A DNA stretch of 31,361 nt, taken from NCBI GenBank assembly GCA_039105265.1, contig JAPFFF010000204.1, positions 1 through 31,361 of the forward strand, read 5' to 3'. The stretch's first letter is position 1; each line of letters opens with the position of its first letter. Position numbers and translations under genes: made by a program. Below, piece by piece: positions 24,401-31,361 of this stretch. The notes under the pieces were generated by a model. The model was not told where the DNA came from. It saw only the letters and a program-made list of their open reading frames with translations, and did no database searches. This DNA comes from Tritrichomonas musculus (lineage: Eukaryota; Parabasalia; Tritrichomonadida; Tritrichomonadidae).

Positions 24401-25697
24401 CCACATAGCATCAGGAGCCTTTGGCGCTGTGATGGGAATCACATACAATGGAAATGATTTGGCCGTCAAAATTCTTGAGAAGTCGAGAAGTGAATGCGAC
24501 AATCCTCACCTGATTGAGGTCTACACAGAAGTGACAATTCTAGAGACTTGCAAGGGTGATCGAAGAGTAACACAGCTCTATGATTATGGCTGTTCTTCTG
24601 ATAGTTATTACATAGTAATGGAGAACTATCCAACAACCTTGAAATCATGGAGAAAATCATTCCAAAGTCAACCAAAAAATCCCAATGAAAACGATGCTGT
24701 ACCACCCAATGAAGAAGAAGAAGACAGACCACAAAATGAAGAAGAAGACAAATCAATCAAAGAAGAAGAAAACAAACCACAAAATGAAGAGGAAAACAAA
24801 TCAATCAAAGAAGAAAATGGATCACTTGATGAAGAAGGAAATAAAGATGAAAACAAACAATTCAATAAAAAAGAGAACGAAGAAGAAAATAAACAACACA
24901 TTGAAAAAGAGAATGAGCCTTCATCTTGTGAAGACGAAAACGAGACTCCTTTTGATGGGGAAAACGAGCCTCCTTGTGAAGAGGAAGAAAATGTTACTTC
25001 TCCTTGCATTGATTGGAAAGATGAGAATGCTCCTCCTATTGATACCTTACTTCGTGTTTACAGGGAGTTTCTCAATTGTGCAACGATTCTAACTGACCAT
25101 CACATCAATCATTTTGACATCAAGTGTGATAACGTCATGCTTGACACTTCAGGGAAGCCAGCGCTCGGTGACTTTGGTGAATCGATGCTCTACAACAATG
25201 AGAAAAACTGCTACACGCTTTTGAACAGAGGAACAGAATGGATCAAGTCACCAGAGATGCTTTCAATTGCCCTTGACTCATCAGCAAACAGTCCAAAATT
25301 CGACCGTTTAAGAAAAATTGGTGCTGGACCGGCGAGTGATGTTTGGTCGATTGGCTGCCTCTTCTTCGAATTGATAACGGGCGAATATTTGTTCATCGAT
25401 TCTGACTGGAGTCGCTTCTTCATGCGAGTGACAAATTCAAATGAAACAATCTTGACAGATGAAAAAGTTAGGATGCTTCCTGACGATCCTAGATTCAAAA
25501 ATTTCATTGAATTTGTCTTGCAGAGAAATGTGAGAAGAAGGCCGAACTTGAGACAGGTAATCGTGAAGTTTGATGAAATGTTCCCTGATGCTTCTTTGGC
25601 ACCGCTTCCTGAAATTAAAAAACGTCAACAACAGCCTGTATCACCGACTTCTGAAATCTCTCCTTCATCAGAATCAGTTTCGCCATTTTCTCAATAA
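21414..25697 (+). CDS. Large protein kinase with helical N-terminal half and acidic insert between kinase lobes
   Basis: From ATG 21414 the protein has 1427 residues; the true N-terminus may lie upstream (see 21093-21413). Residues about 1-240 are basic and coiled-coil-prone. Residues about 290-670 are helical and resemble an ARM/HEAT-like array without a clear named match. Residues about 680-785 are Asn/Asp/Lys-rich with an NDNV repeat. The kinase domain starts near 995 with glycine loop ASGAFGAV, Lys1019 in LAVKIL, catalytic loop HFDIKCDN (Asp1235; HRD is HFD) and DFG at 1253, so it should be active. Between the N-lobe (ending SDSYYIVMENYP) and C-lobe an insert of about 120 Glu/Asn/Lys-rich residues (about 1085-1203) replaces the short hinge loop. 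The C-lobe has DVWSIGCLFFELITGEYLF. The tail is Ser/Pro-rich. Kinase identity is certain; the subfamily and targets are not. Confidence 0.9.
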   Translation: MKKYFPTQKNKDEVLIPQKKGNYKNLSDMKPIFKKPRPQNRQPSRLTSSRPDSSLKSKLINDKQPLPPIPEKFDYKNFNQLTKTVIKIIKRYFKTTDPQTIKNILENQRDKKRDLISKQNEAENNLQKFLLKKSKCETLIHNFSPIKVRDVLLITEGKAALSFLSSEKEIILETLQNYQAQKNALMMSARRFCDMFNMPEVNDFEELKEFFSKLTTIIKKSNLKILQRGKVSFSIPDLIPSSRNESINNNNSIEFSSEENVIIVPRLSLASARGNNDFYPGTRSTRRALITFNSNSDFREILSGRGNNDLQFFGKSLGNIFVDRYCLEISQEKKVLQKIENNCEVASLSPIFVHKVNFYSCKEVLKNLADQYLKYHEFLYLSVLSDYEISKTEKSFLQFTAARNFLIQKLNTLFDEEIIDSTFDYLVGSNDVAACWFIRDIILKCDYKLNSITVYFEKLLPLFQKRLFSLSSVTELIKTTPFIAYFACFTTFLTNNENSHSFNNVVLSYFDNNLTKIMNIFAASMCTSISRCGFVALFQIGQFCPQVFYQCIEFQNKANSDFLVYLRQNILFTTCVKEATEFFNKCLYLLSRESSLFHTAMIFHISLMQLFNPTGINVEVVTSLLSCLITVVANRNKSTNEQLIGLGFLQYLMKNFELEAFLASNSKPIQKADFPIDAKKPIINNKVNIANNKNNNNTAFTKLNRVAANNNKSKQTNNNNKSKQNHNNKKEEKDNQSNNNNTNDNVNDNVNDNVNDNVNDNVNDNVNDNNDNVNVDVNNDKNDEEEDDFNDGLGDGKMRISYLNIPKMSLPHLNLENPKLQLHFKPYSSINKNSVRSSISSFQYIEQRKRHPIYLSKELHVVYVQLMFALLIDHSTHRLDTFFCDPFPSVNRKPNVLFILMQHMEGRYNQEIISPLKQIFNPMFVGNEAEIEKEDQKEVPNFIAQRKEFTSTFNLTGPIQSNQSLLYVKQQYQDYMRLLRLTVPSCFNQKNYSNGYHIASGAFGAVMGITYNGNDLAVKILEKSRSECDNPHLIEVYTEVTILETCKGDRRVTQLYDYGCSSDSYYIVMENYPTTLKSWRKSFQSQPKNPNENDAVPPNEEEEDRPQNEEEDKSIKEEENKPQNEEENKSIKEENGSLDEEGNKDENKQFNKKENEEENKQHIEKENEPSSCEDENETPFDGENEPPCEEEENVTSPCIDWKDENAPPIDTLLRVYREFLNCATILTDHHINHFDIKCDNVMLDTSGKPALGDFGESMLYNNEKNCYTLLNRGTEWIKSPEMLSIALDSSANSPKFDRLRKIGAGPASDVWSIGCLFFELITGEYLFIDSDWSRFFMRVTNSNETILTDEKVRMLPDDPRFKNFIEFVLQRNVRRRPNLRQVIVKFDEMFPDASLAPLPEIKKRQQQPVSPTSEISPSSESVSPFSQ
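23640..23732 (+). repeat. 12-bp coding minisatellite (NDNV)n
   Basis: The unit AATGATAATGTT is repeated six times in a row from 23640 to 23711 and then continues in imperfect form. It encodes NDNV repeats in the Asn-rich linker between the helical region and the kinase domain. A multiple of three keeps the frame whatever the copy number, so length variation between strains is expected. Confidence 0.9.
24667..25030 (+). repeat. Glu/Asn/Lys-rich insert with 48-bp repeat inside kinase hinge
   Basis: A 48-bp unit coding for PQNEEEDKSIKEEENK starts near 24729 and recurs near 24777, followed by looser Glu/Asn/Lys repeats. It lies between the N- and C-lobes of the kinase domain. The segment is strongly acidic and probably a disordered loop. 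Confidence 0.75.
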
Positions 25698-26204
25698 CTT
25701 TGTTTTAAATTTGAAATTTGTTTTTGTTGATTTTAGAATAGATTGACTTTCTTATATTAAATTACCATTTAAAACTAAAATTTATTTTTAATATTTATGT
25801 GAATTTGTTTTTCTTTTTTGAAAATCTGAAAACGAAAACAGAGATTATCAACTTTCACGTTGAATTAGAAGTCAACGATAAAGAAGGTTGAACCTTTTTT
25901 GGTCAACAAAAAAAAAGGATCATCAATAAAGCATTCAATGGTGAGTTAACTTTAATTCATATTATTTTATTAAAAAGTTTAAATGTTGTCATTCAAAAAG
26001 TTTGTTTTATGTTTCTTTATCTTTAGAAATTCATCTACTCCCTATTAAAGCTTCGTTCATGCAAAATATATCCACTTCTCAAATTAGTTGTCATTACTAG
26101 CTCTCCGTCTGGTCTATAAACGACCATGTTAGTTGCAAAATACAAATATCATTTATCAAGGAAATATGAATTTGAACTAGTCATAATGAGAAAATTTGTT
26201 GGAA
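25698..26204. other. Intergenic region, no gene seen
   Basis: About 500 bp of AT-rich DNA after the kinase gene. There is a short imperfect hairpin around 25886-25906 (GTTGAACC opposite GGTCAAC) and A/T tracts. No frame, RNA gene or promoter motif can be supported. Confidence 0.5.
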
Positions 26205-26581
26205 ACGAAGTAGTATACAGTAAGGGGTTCCCAGTAGGTTCACGCCGTCAACGGTGTCGCTACAGTCAACCTTTGTCTCTTGTCTGTCTCGCTATTAAAA
26301 TATCTCACCGTCTCGAGATGGTTGACTGTAGCTCACTAGTAAACGTCGCTCCCTACTGGGAGCCCCTTACTAGCTTTGTCCCTTTTGTTTCCTTTTGTCC
26401 CAAAAAAAAAAAAAAAAAACAACTACTATACAATCAGGTATTTATGCCCCTTTGATACCTTTTTGGTTATTTAACAAATGAAAAATAAAAATTCACATAT
26501 AGTTTAAATCAAAATATTTATATTACGCTTGACGTTAACAGCGTGAGACTACTGGGAATCCCTTACTGTATACTACTTCGT
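26205..26581. mobile_element. MITE-like palindromic element with 33-bp inverted arms
   Basis: The arm at 26205-26237 and the arm at 26549-26581 are inverted copies matching at 32 of 33 bases (outer end ACGAAGTAGTATACAGTAAG). A third copy of the inner part (26352-26372) is inverted relative to 26219-26239 at about 19 of 21 bases, and a perfect 13-base inverted pair lies inside (26259-26271 with 26320-26332). The left half (26219-26372) is thus itself a foldback. An 18-base A run lies at 26402-26419. No transposase is encoded. TA at the CAGTAAGG edge would allow a Tc1/mariner-type origin, but the palindrome extends past that TA, so the boundary and target duplication are unresolved. Confidence 0.7.
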
Positions 26582-27486
26582 ATAATATTTTGCTGCATGA
26601 TATGTTTTTAAAACATTTTTTTTAATTAGGAGTTCGAGTTGAAGCCAGCCAAAGGCTGGTTGACGTTGAAAAACCCATTGAAGAAGATAATAATTACAAT
26701 AATAATTCATATGGCAATATTTGGAATAATAATAAGATCACAGTATAAAAACAACAATTATCGGAACAATAATATAGAAAGTAACTAGTATTGTTTGAAC
26801 AGTATTTCAATGGAAATTTTTTTATCAAATTCATTATCTTTTTTGTATTTGTCCATCGATTTGATGTAAACTACTTTTTACACTCAATATTTTTTGCATC
26901 CATGCCATAATAAATATGGAAAACAATCATTAAAGTGTCAAATTATTTCATCCTAAAAAAAGCTTATCCTGGGATAAAGATTTTTAATCTTTATACTTTT
27001 TAGGAGAATTATAAATAATTCTTCTGCTCCAACTTCTTCTAACCATTTTTTGATTCACTCTATTTAAAAATTATTGAACTGGTTCTAATAGTCTCCATAT
27101 TATTTGGACTCTCTTAATAAGTTCCATTTGGACTTTTTTCACCAAATATGAGTTGTTCTTTATGGAAGCTTTCGTTTTTTTGAGTATTTCCCAATGGAAA
27201 AACTTCTTGAATGGAAGGGAATGAGCGACGGGTACATTTCAATCATTATGAAACAACTTCTTGAATGGAAGGGATTTCTTGACAAAAAAATGGTTAGATT
27301 CACTTAAATATTTGGCTTGCTAAAGCAAGACTCAAGCTTTGCTTGTGGTGGTGCTCATCAAACAATCGATATCTTGGGGCGTCTTTTTCCTTTCAACAAA
27401 GCTGCGCGTCTAAATATTGCATATCTATAGCCACTAAACTTGTTCCTTTCATCTAATACTTCCAAAATAACGTATCCATGACTATC
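26582..27486. other. Gene-poor region with short coding-like fragments
   Basis: About 900 bp without an intact gene. Near 26625-26748 (+) about 40 ATG-less codons end in an Asn-rich tail and include a perfect CCAGCC-AAA-GGCTGG hairpin. Near 27150-27307 (+) a 50-codon ATG-less frame contains a duplicated LLEWKG phrase, reflecting an exact 20-base direct repeat (27201-27220 and 27255-27274). Small hairpins occur at 27319-27350. These look like remnants; none is identifiable. Confidence 0.4.
27201..27274 (+). repeat. 20-bp direct repeat, 54 bp apart
   Basis: AACTTCTTGAATGGAAGGGA occurs at 27201-27220 and again at 27255-27274 without mismatch. Both copies lie in the same ATG-less open frame and encode LLEWKG. 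It may be a trace of a repeat-containing gene or a local duplication. Confidence 0.85.
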
Positions 27487-27640
27487 TCACGTCCTAATAT
27501 TTTTTTGGGCATCATAGATTTGTTGCTTCTGTCTTGATGTATAATAAGGGTTGCGTAAAGTGTAGCCTTTATATTCTGTCATTATTTTTAAATCACTCGG
27601 GGCATCCATCTTTTTGAATGCGGGGTCTTTTGGAGCCTTC
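27360..27640 (-). pseudogene. Broken unidentified reading frame
   Basis: The minus strand carries a protein-like stretch with phrases such as KIMTEYKGYTLRNPYYTSR and, further along, GYVILEVLDERNKF. It lies downstream of the transposase fragments on the same strand and may be the tail of the same element or a separate fossil. No family is recognised. The frame is broken and no start is visible. Confidence 0.35.
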
Positions 27641-27831
27641 AGAAGGAGGTCCAGGGGTGCGAAACCCTGGAGTAGTGGTAGGCTGAGAGGCCATTTATGG
27701 CATCGGAGCCTGCCGTTAACTACTATTGTTTTATCATGTATCAAAATATTATACCATTTTTTTATGTTCTTGAGTAGAATAGTAGGCTGGGATCGCTACT
27801 CTCCCTCAGCCTACACTGCTCGCCACCAAGT
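27641..27831. repeat. GC-rich hairpin block with 10-bp inverted repeats
   Basis: This block is visibly more GC-rich than its surroundings. GTAGGCTGAG at 27678-27687 is matched by its inverse at 27805-27814, and GTAGGCTG recurs at 27782-27789 so that 27782-27814 can fold on its own. At the left edge CCAGGG (27651-27656) pairs with CCCTGG (27665-27670) around an 8-base loop. It interrupts minus-strand coding-like sequence and may be a small inserted element or a structured RNA remnant. Confidence 0.5.
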
Positions 27832-28600
27832 TTAAAAAAATAATCAGATTGATCAGGAATCATAGATTTATATTTTTTTAACTCTTCATCTAAATATTTG
27901 CAAAAATTAATTGAAAGGTGTTTAGAATCCTTGCTCACCGTTGGATGAAAATCATCAGATTGCAATATTTTCTTATTTTTATTATCTCCATCCAACGCAA
28001 ATTTTTCAATATTGTTTTTTGTTTCGCCAAGTTGGTTTATGGCACGTTTTATTGCCTCAGACTCCATCCTGTTTGATGCCATATTAAACTTTTCGTCAGG
28101 GTGAAAAATAGATTGTTTATCCACAGTACCAAGTGACAATATTTATATTTTATTTCTATGAGAATCAATAATGTCAAACGAACAATGTGATGCATTTCGT
28201 CGAATAGGGTAACGTCCATCACCTGAAACCAATGAACCTTCTGTTGTTTGATTTCTAGCTTGAGCCATAGATTCTTCTGCATATTCATTTACTTTTTGTG
28301 ATACCACTTTTTGACCATTGTAAAACCCACTTTCTGATACAAAATCATAATTCATATTTACACAAAATCTTTGAGCACTCGAAAAAGTGTTATCTGATTC
28401 AAGAGTTGAAAATGCGCATTCAATAGTAGATTTTTTCTTAGGTTTTATGTCACATTGTGTTTCAATATTTTTAGTGATTATTTCTAATTTTTTCTTTCAG
28501 TCTCTTCAAAAATTTCTTCATTTTTTTTCATTGCATTTCTAATTTTCCTTTCTTCAGCAAGCTTCTTGATATGCTTTTTCTGCTTTTTGTTACCACTCAT
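27762..28600 (-). pseudogene. Broken DDE-type transposase gene (DNA transposon remnant)
   Basis: Three successive minus-strand open segments, in different frames, read as one decayed gene. It begins with a likely ATG at 28600 followed by a Lys-rich start (MSGNKKQKKHIKKLAEER), then a central segment with SGDGRYPIRRNASH, then a segment with SNRMESEAIKRAINQLGE and FALDGDNKNKKIL. A GDGR-x-x-RRNA block followed about 70 residues later by an acidic DGDN block is typical of a DDE transposase catalytic core in eukaryotic cut-and-paste elements (MULE/Kolobok-like groups), but I cannot fix the family. There are at least two frame breaks. The segment from about 27832 leftwards runs into the GC-rich hairpin block. 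Not functional as it stands. Confidence 0.5.
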
Positions 28601-28704
28601 TTATGAACAACAATTTTAAGAATGAAATGTTAAGCTCTCTTAAAAAAGTTTTCATTTTCTAACGTTAATATTTGTATAATTTCAATCAGATATATCAATA
28701 AAAA

Positions 28705-28773
28705 ACAACGTTCATTTCTTCAAAATTACAACATTCATTTCAACAAAATTGCAACGTTCATTTCAACCGAAAC
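28705..28773. repeat. Three 23-bp tandem repeats
   Basis: Units at 28705-28727, 28728-28750 and 28751-28773 share the pattern (A/G)CAACGTTCATTTCAACAAAAT with few changes. They sit about 105 bp before the likely transposase start, in the position of subterminal transposase-binding repeats. The core AACGTTCATTT recurs in inverse orientation at 29637-29647, beyond the inserted 479-bp element. Confidence 0.75.
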
Positions 28774-28869
28774 TAAACGTTTTTATCAGCAAAATAGAAT
28801 AGTTCATCAAATTAAAATTTTATAATTTAAAAGATATGTCTTATTTTATAAAAATATATTAATTAATAT

Positions 28870-29348
28870 TAGACTTGTTATTTTGAGAATCGATATCAAA
28901 AACGTCACTTTTTTGCATCTGATACTCGATTATCAGTTTAAAAATCTGATATCGAGATTATCGATTATCAAGATATCAGATATGAAATGTGATATAAAAA
29001 TAATTGTAAACTTGATATCAATTACCGAGATCTCGAGATCTCAAACTGATTTATCTTTTTTTTATAATTGGTATTTGTGATTTTATAATATTTAAAAATA
29101 AATAATATAATGTATTGATGTTTATTTTAAGATTAAAATCAAAAAATACATTCTTTTTTATGAAATATTTGAGATTTAATTACGATCATATATTTATCAA
29201 AAAGTTTAATTGAAAATTCTGATATCAAAAGCAGAGAAAAAAAATTCTCGATTTCTGAAATCGATCTCGAGAATCTGTGCATATTTATGTATCGATATCA
29301 AAAAGTCAATCAATTATCGATCTCGAGAATCGGAGAATAACAAGTCTA
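28870..29348. mobile_element. 479-bp non-autonomous DNA transposon with 8-bp target duplication (hAT-like)
   Basis: The left end reads TAGACTTGTTATT (28870-28882) and the right end is its exact inverse (29336-29348). ATTAATAT directly flanks both sides (28862-28869 and 29349-29356), a perfect 8-bp target-site duplication. Eight-base duplications are characteristic of hAT-type transposition, and the TAG start is tolerable for that family. The element encodes no convincing protein. Its interior is crowded with GATATC, CTCGAG and ATCGAT palindromes, including a perfect 16-bp palindrome at 29027-29042. The intact ends and unchanged target duplication suggest recent insertion. Confidence 0.8.
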
Positions 29349-31361
29349 ATTAATATATAATAAAATAACATTTTCTTATTTTTTTTTTTAACGCATTTAT
29401 TAAAAAAAATGGACTCACTAGATTCAATTTCAAAGAATTTTATTTTCAATTTGAAAATATTTGAGTATAGTTATGTTTGTTTTGAGGAAAATGTTAGTTT
29501 TGAAGGAAAATCTGACAAAAAGACGTTAAGGAAAAAATTTATTTTATTTGCTTTTTTTCCAACAACAAATGAATAATTTGATTTTTTAAGTAATAGAAAA
29601 TTATCAACAAACTAACATGAATTAAAATAACCGATGAAATGAACGTTTATAAATTCATACAAAAAGATATCAGATTTGATGATCAAAAATAAAAGTCAAT
29701 TAAAACAATTAATTTTATGATTTGCGTGTTTAAAACAGATTAATTTAACAATATTCGGTATTTTTAGCCTATTCTAAATCGCTGGCGATGAGATAGTTTG
29801 AATAAATAGTTTTTTTTTTATAATCATTTTTATTTTGATAATATTTACTTAAATATCAATTGTTTCTTTATCCAATTAACTAAAATTTAATCATATAGTA
29901 ATTACATATTTAAACATACCACCACTTTCCAATTGACAATATTTTGCTTCCAGAAAACTTAAATTTGGAAATTGTTTTAATTCATATGTTTCGTCTATCC
30001 TGCTATCAATAACAAGATAAAAAAAATAAGATTTATAATGAATATGAGGTATTGTTTTGTGTTATGAAGAAAATTTTGATTATGAAAGAAGTGATGTGTT
30101 TTAACAGCTCATTTCTTGAAAATGTCGAAATAAAATTGATTTAAAAGAAAAATTCTTAAATGATTAATTGATTTTTTAAAATAAGTATCAAAATAGATTA
30201 ATAATCTTTTAAATAAATATGAGAAAGAAAATAAATGCCAAAACGCATTGAAAACCTATACTTTTGCATCTTTTATATAAGTTTATTGAATTTTAGAAAA
30301 AGGGGAACTTTTTTTAGCCCCCAAAAATTGAAAGGAAAAATGGGGGAAAAAATGTAAAAATGTGTTTTTTAGCTCCCACTTTTTTGATAACTTTTTCAAT
30401 TGAAAATAATCGTAAATTAAATTTAAAAAAAGAGCAAAAAAAGCATATTAAAATAAAATAAATGCAAAAAAAAGGAAGTTATATGTTAAAAAACATATAA
30501 AGATAAAAATAAAACGAAAAATTCTAAAAAACATCAATAATTCTTGATTATTACTCTATTAAGATAAACTATTTAATGATAGATAGAATAAAAAGGGAAA
30601 GAATCATTAACTCATACTGAAAATTATATATTATCTCAAAAAAAGCCATAAAGCTGGTGTTTATATTAACATGAATAAATTATTATATTTCATATTCATT
30701 ATAAAAATATGAAAGTATAATGTCTGGTTTAAGTTTAAGATCATTTTGGGCAAAAAGAAAATGCTGCTGCGTTAAATAATTTAATTAAATTGATCCTAAA
30801 TAAGAATTAGTGTGTTTCATTTATTACCAAAATTTTTGTGAGAATATTTGGTTGTAATAGAAACTTTTTGAAAATATTTTGACCATATAAACTATCAAAA
30901 ATATATAAAAAAAATCGTTTAGTAAAAGCAAAATAAAGTCGTTTAGTTTTTTTTAATGAACAACAAAAATAATTAAAAATAGAGAAATTCTTTGGTGAAT
31001 AAAATAATAAACGATATTCGAAAATAATTACACATATATAACCAAAAACACAAGAAAAACTTTTAGAATATATAATCTTTGATTAAACAAAACATTATAT
31101 ATAGAGAAAATATTATCAATAAAACCTTTAATCATTTTATTTCTATTTAAATTCAAGAGATAAGATGTCCTTTTTACCTATAAATAGAGATAAATAATAA
31201 TATCCTTTTTTATTTTCAACCAATTCTATTTATTTATTTAGTAATATGCATAAAGGAGCAATAAAGAAAAAATATTTTGGGAAATACTTGCGAAATGTAA
31301 AGTCTATGGGATGAAAAACACTTATGAATAAAAAAAAATGGGGGCTAAAATACAACTTTCA
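29349..31361. other. AT-rich terminal region without intact genes
   Basis: About 2 kb with no frame of useful length. Two things stand out: a weak LRR-like fragment on the minus strand near 29891-30060, and an inverted repeat TTTTAGCCCCCA (30312-30323) with its exact inverse at 31339-31350, against an otherwise G/C-poor background. No RNA gene was recognised. Confidence 0.5.
29891..30060 (-). pseudogene. Possible leucine-rich-repeat gene fragment
   Basis: About 55 ATG-less minus-strand codons contain ELKQFPNLSFLEAKYCQL, which has the rhythm of an LRR unit. Nothing else of a gene is visible on either side. It could equally be chance in AT-rich DNA. Confidence 0.2.

Noticed and set aside
26402-26419. 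A run as the poly(A) tail of a retroposed SINE
   Set aside because: It lies inside the inverted-arm element, with no target duplication around it and no Pol III promoter upstream.
26126-26455. 109-codon plus-strand frame
   Set aside because: It runs across the palindromic element and its A run, so it is not a gene.
27656-27666. Pol III B-box-like GGTGCGAAACC as part of a tRNA or SINE
   Set aside because: No convincing A box, no cloverleaf, no T-run terminator at the right place; kept only as a remark.

Overview
The window looks like nuclear DNA of a parabasalid flagellate (a trichomonad), most likely a Tritrichomonas-type genome. The evidence is indirect. Intergenic DNA is extremely AT-rich, and the long genes appear intron-free. 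The gene families are ones trichomonads have expanded: TKL-like kinases, kinase-Sel1 fusions, BspA-type leucine-rich repeats and a BEACH giant. There is an iron superoxide dismutase. At least two genes carry a TCACTT element 10-15 nt before the ATG, which fits the trichomonad initiator TCAY(T/A). Several stop codons overlap or closely precede TAAA, the trichomonad poly(A) signal. The species name is inference.

Layout. Positions 1-1617 hold the 3' part of a tandem kinase gene whose second domain is a pseudokinase. Tail to tail with it is a 2912-residue BEACH/WD40 protein on the minus strand (2265-11003). An 864-bp divergent intergenic region separates this from a plus-strand gene (11868-14249) whose N-terminus matches the DZIP1 basal-body protein family. 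Next comes a stretch of debris holding a 69-bp duplicate of the preceding gene and a Sel1-repeat fragment. It is followed by a pseudokinase-Sel1 gene split by one frameshift (15348-17040), an iron superoxide dismutase (17445-18032), a BspA-type LRR protein built from five large superrepeats (18322-20937), and a large kinase with a helical N-terminal half and a long acidic insert between the kinase lobes (21414-25697). An open, coding-like stretch lies upstream of that kinase behind an in-frame stop.

From 25.7 kb to the end no intact gene is visible. This part is a graveyard of repeats: a palindromic MITE-like element with 33-bp inverted arms (26205-26581), fragments of unidentified frames, a broken DDE-type transposase on the minus strand with a GC-rich hairpin block at its 3' end, 23-bp tandem repeats, and a clean 479-bp non-coding element with 13-bp terminal inverted repeats and a perfect 8-bp target-site duplication (28870-29348). 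The last 2 kb are AT-rich, with one 12-bp inverted repeat that may bound a further element.

The genes do not form a pathway, and no operon organisation is expected. The shared themes are signalling (three kinase genes in different states of catalytic decay), membrane or vesicle scaffolding (BEACH), flagellar basal body (DZIP1-like), oxygen defence (SOD) and surface or adhesion-type LRRs. No wholly new system can be demonstrated. The most informative items are the 479-bp element, the hinge insert in the large kinase, the two degenerate kinase domains and the in-frame stop before the large kinase.
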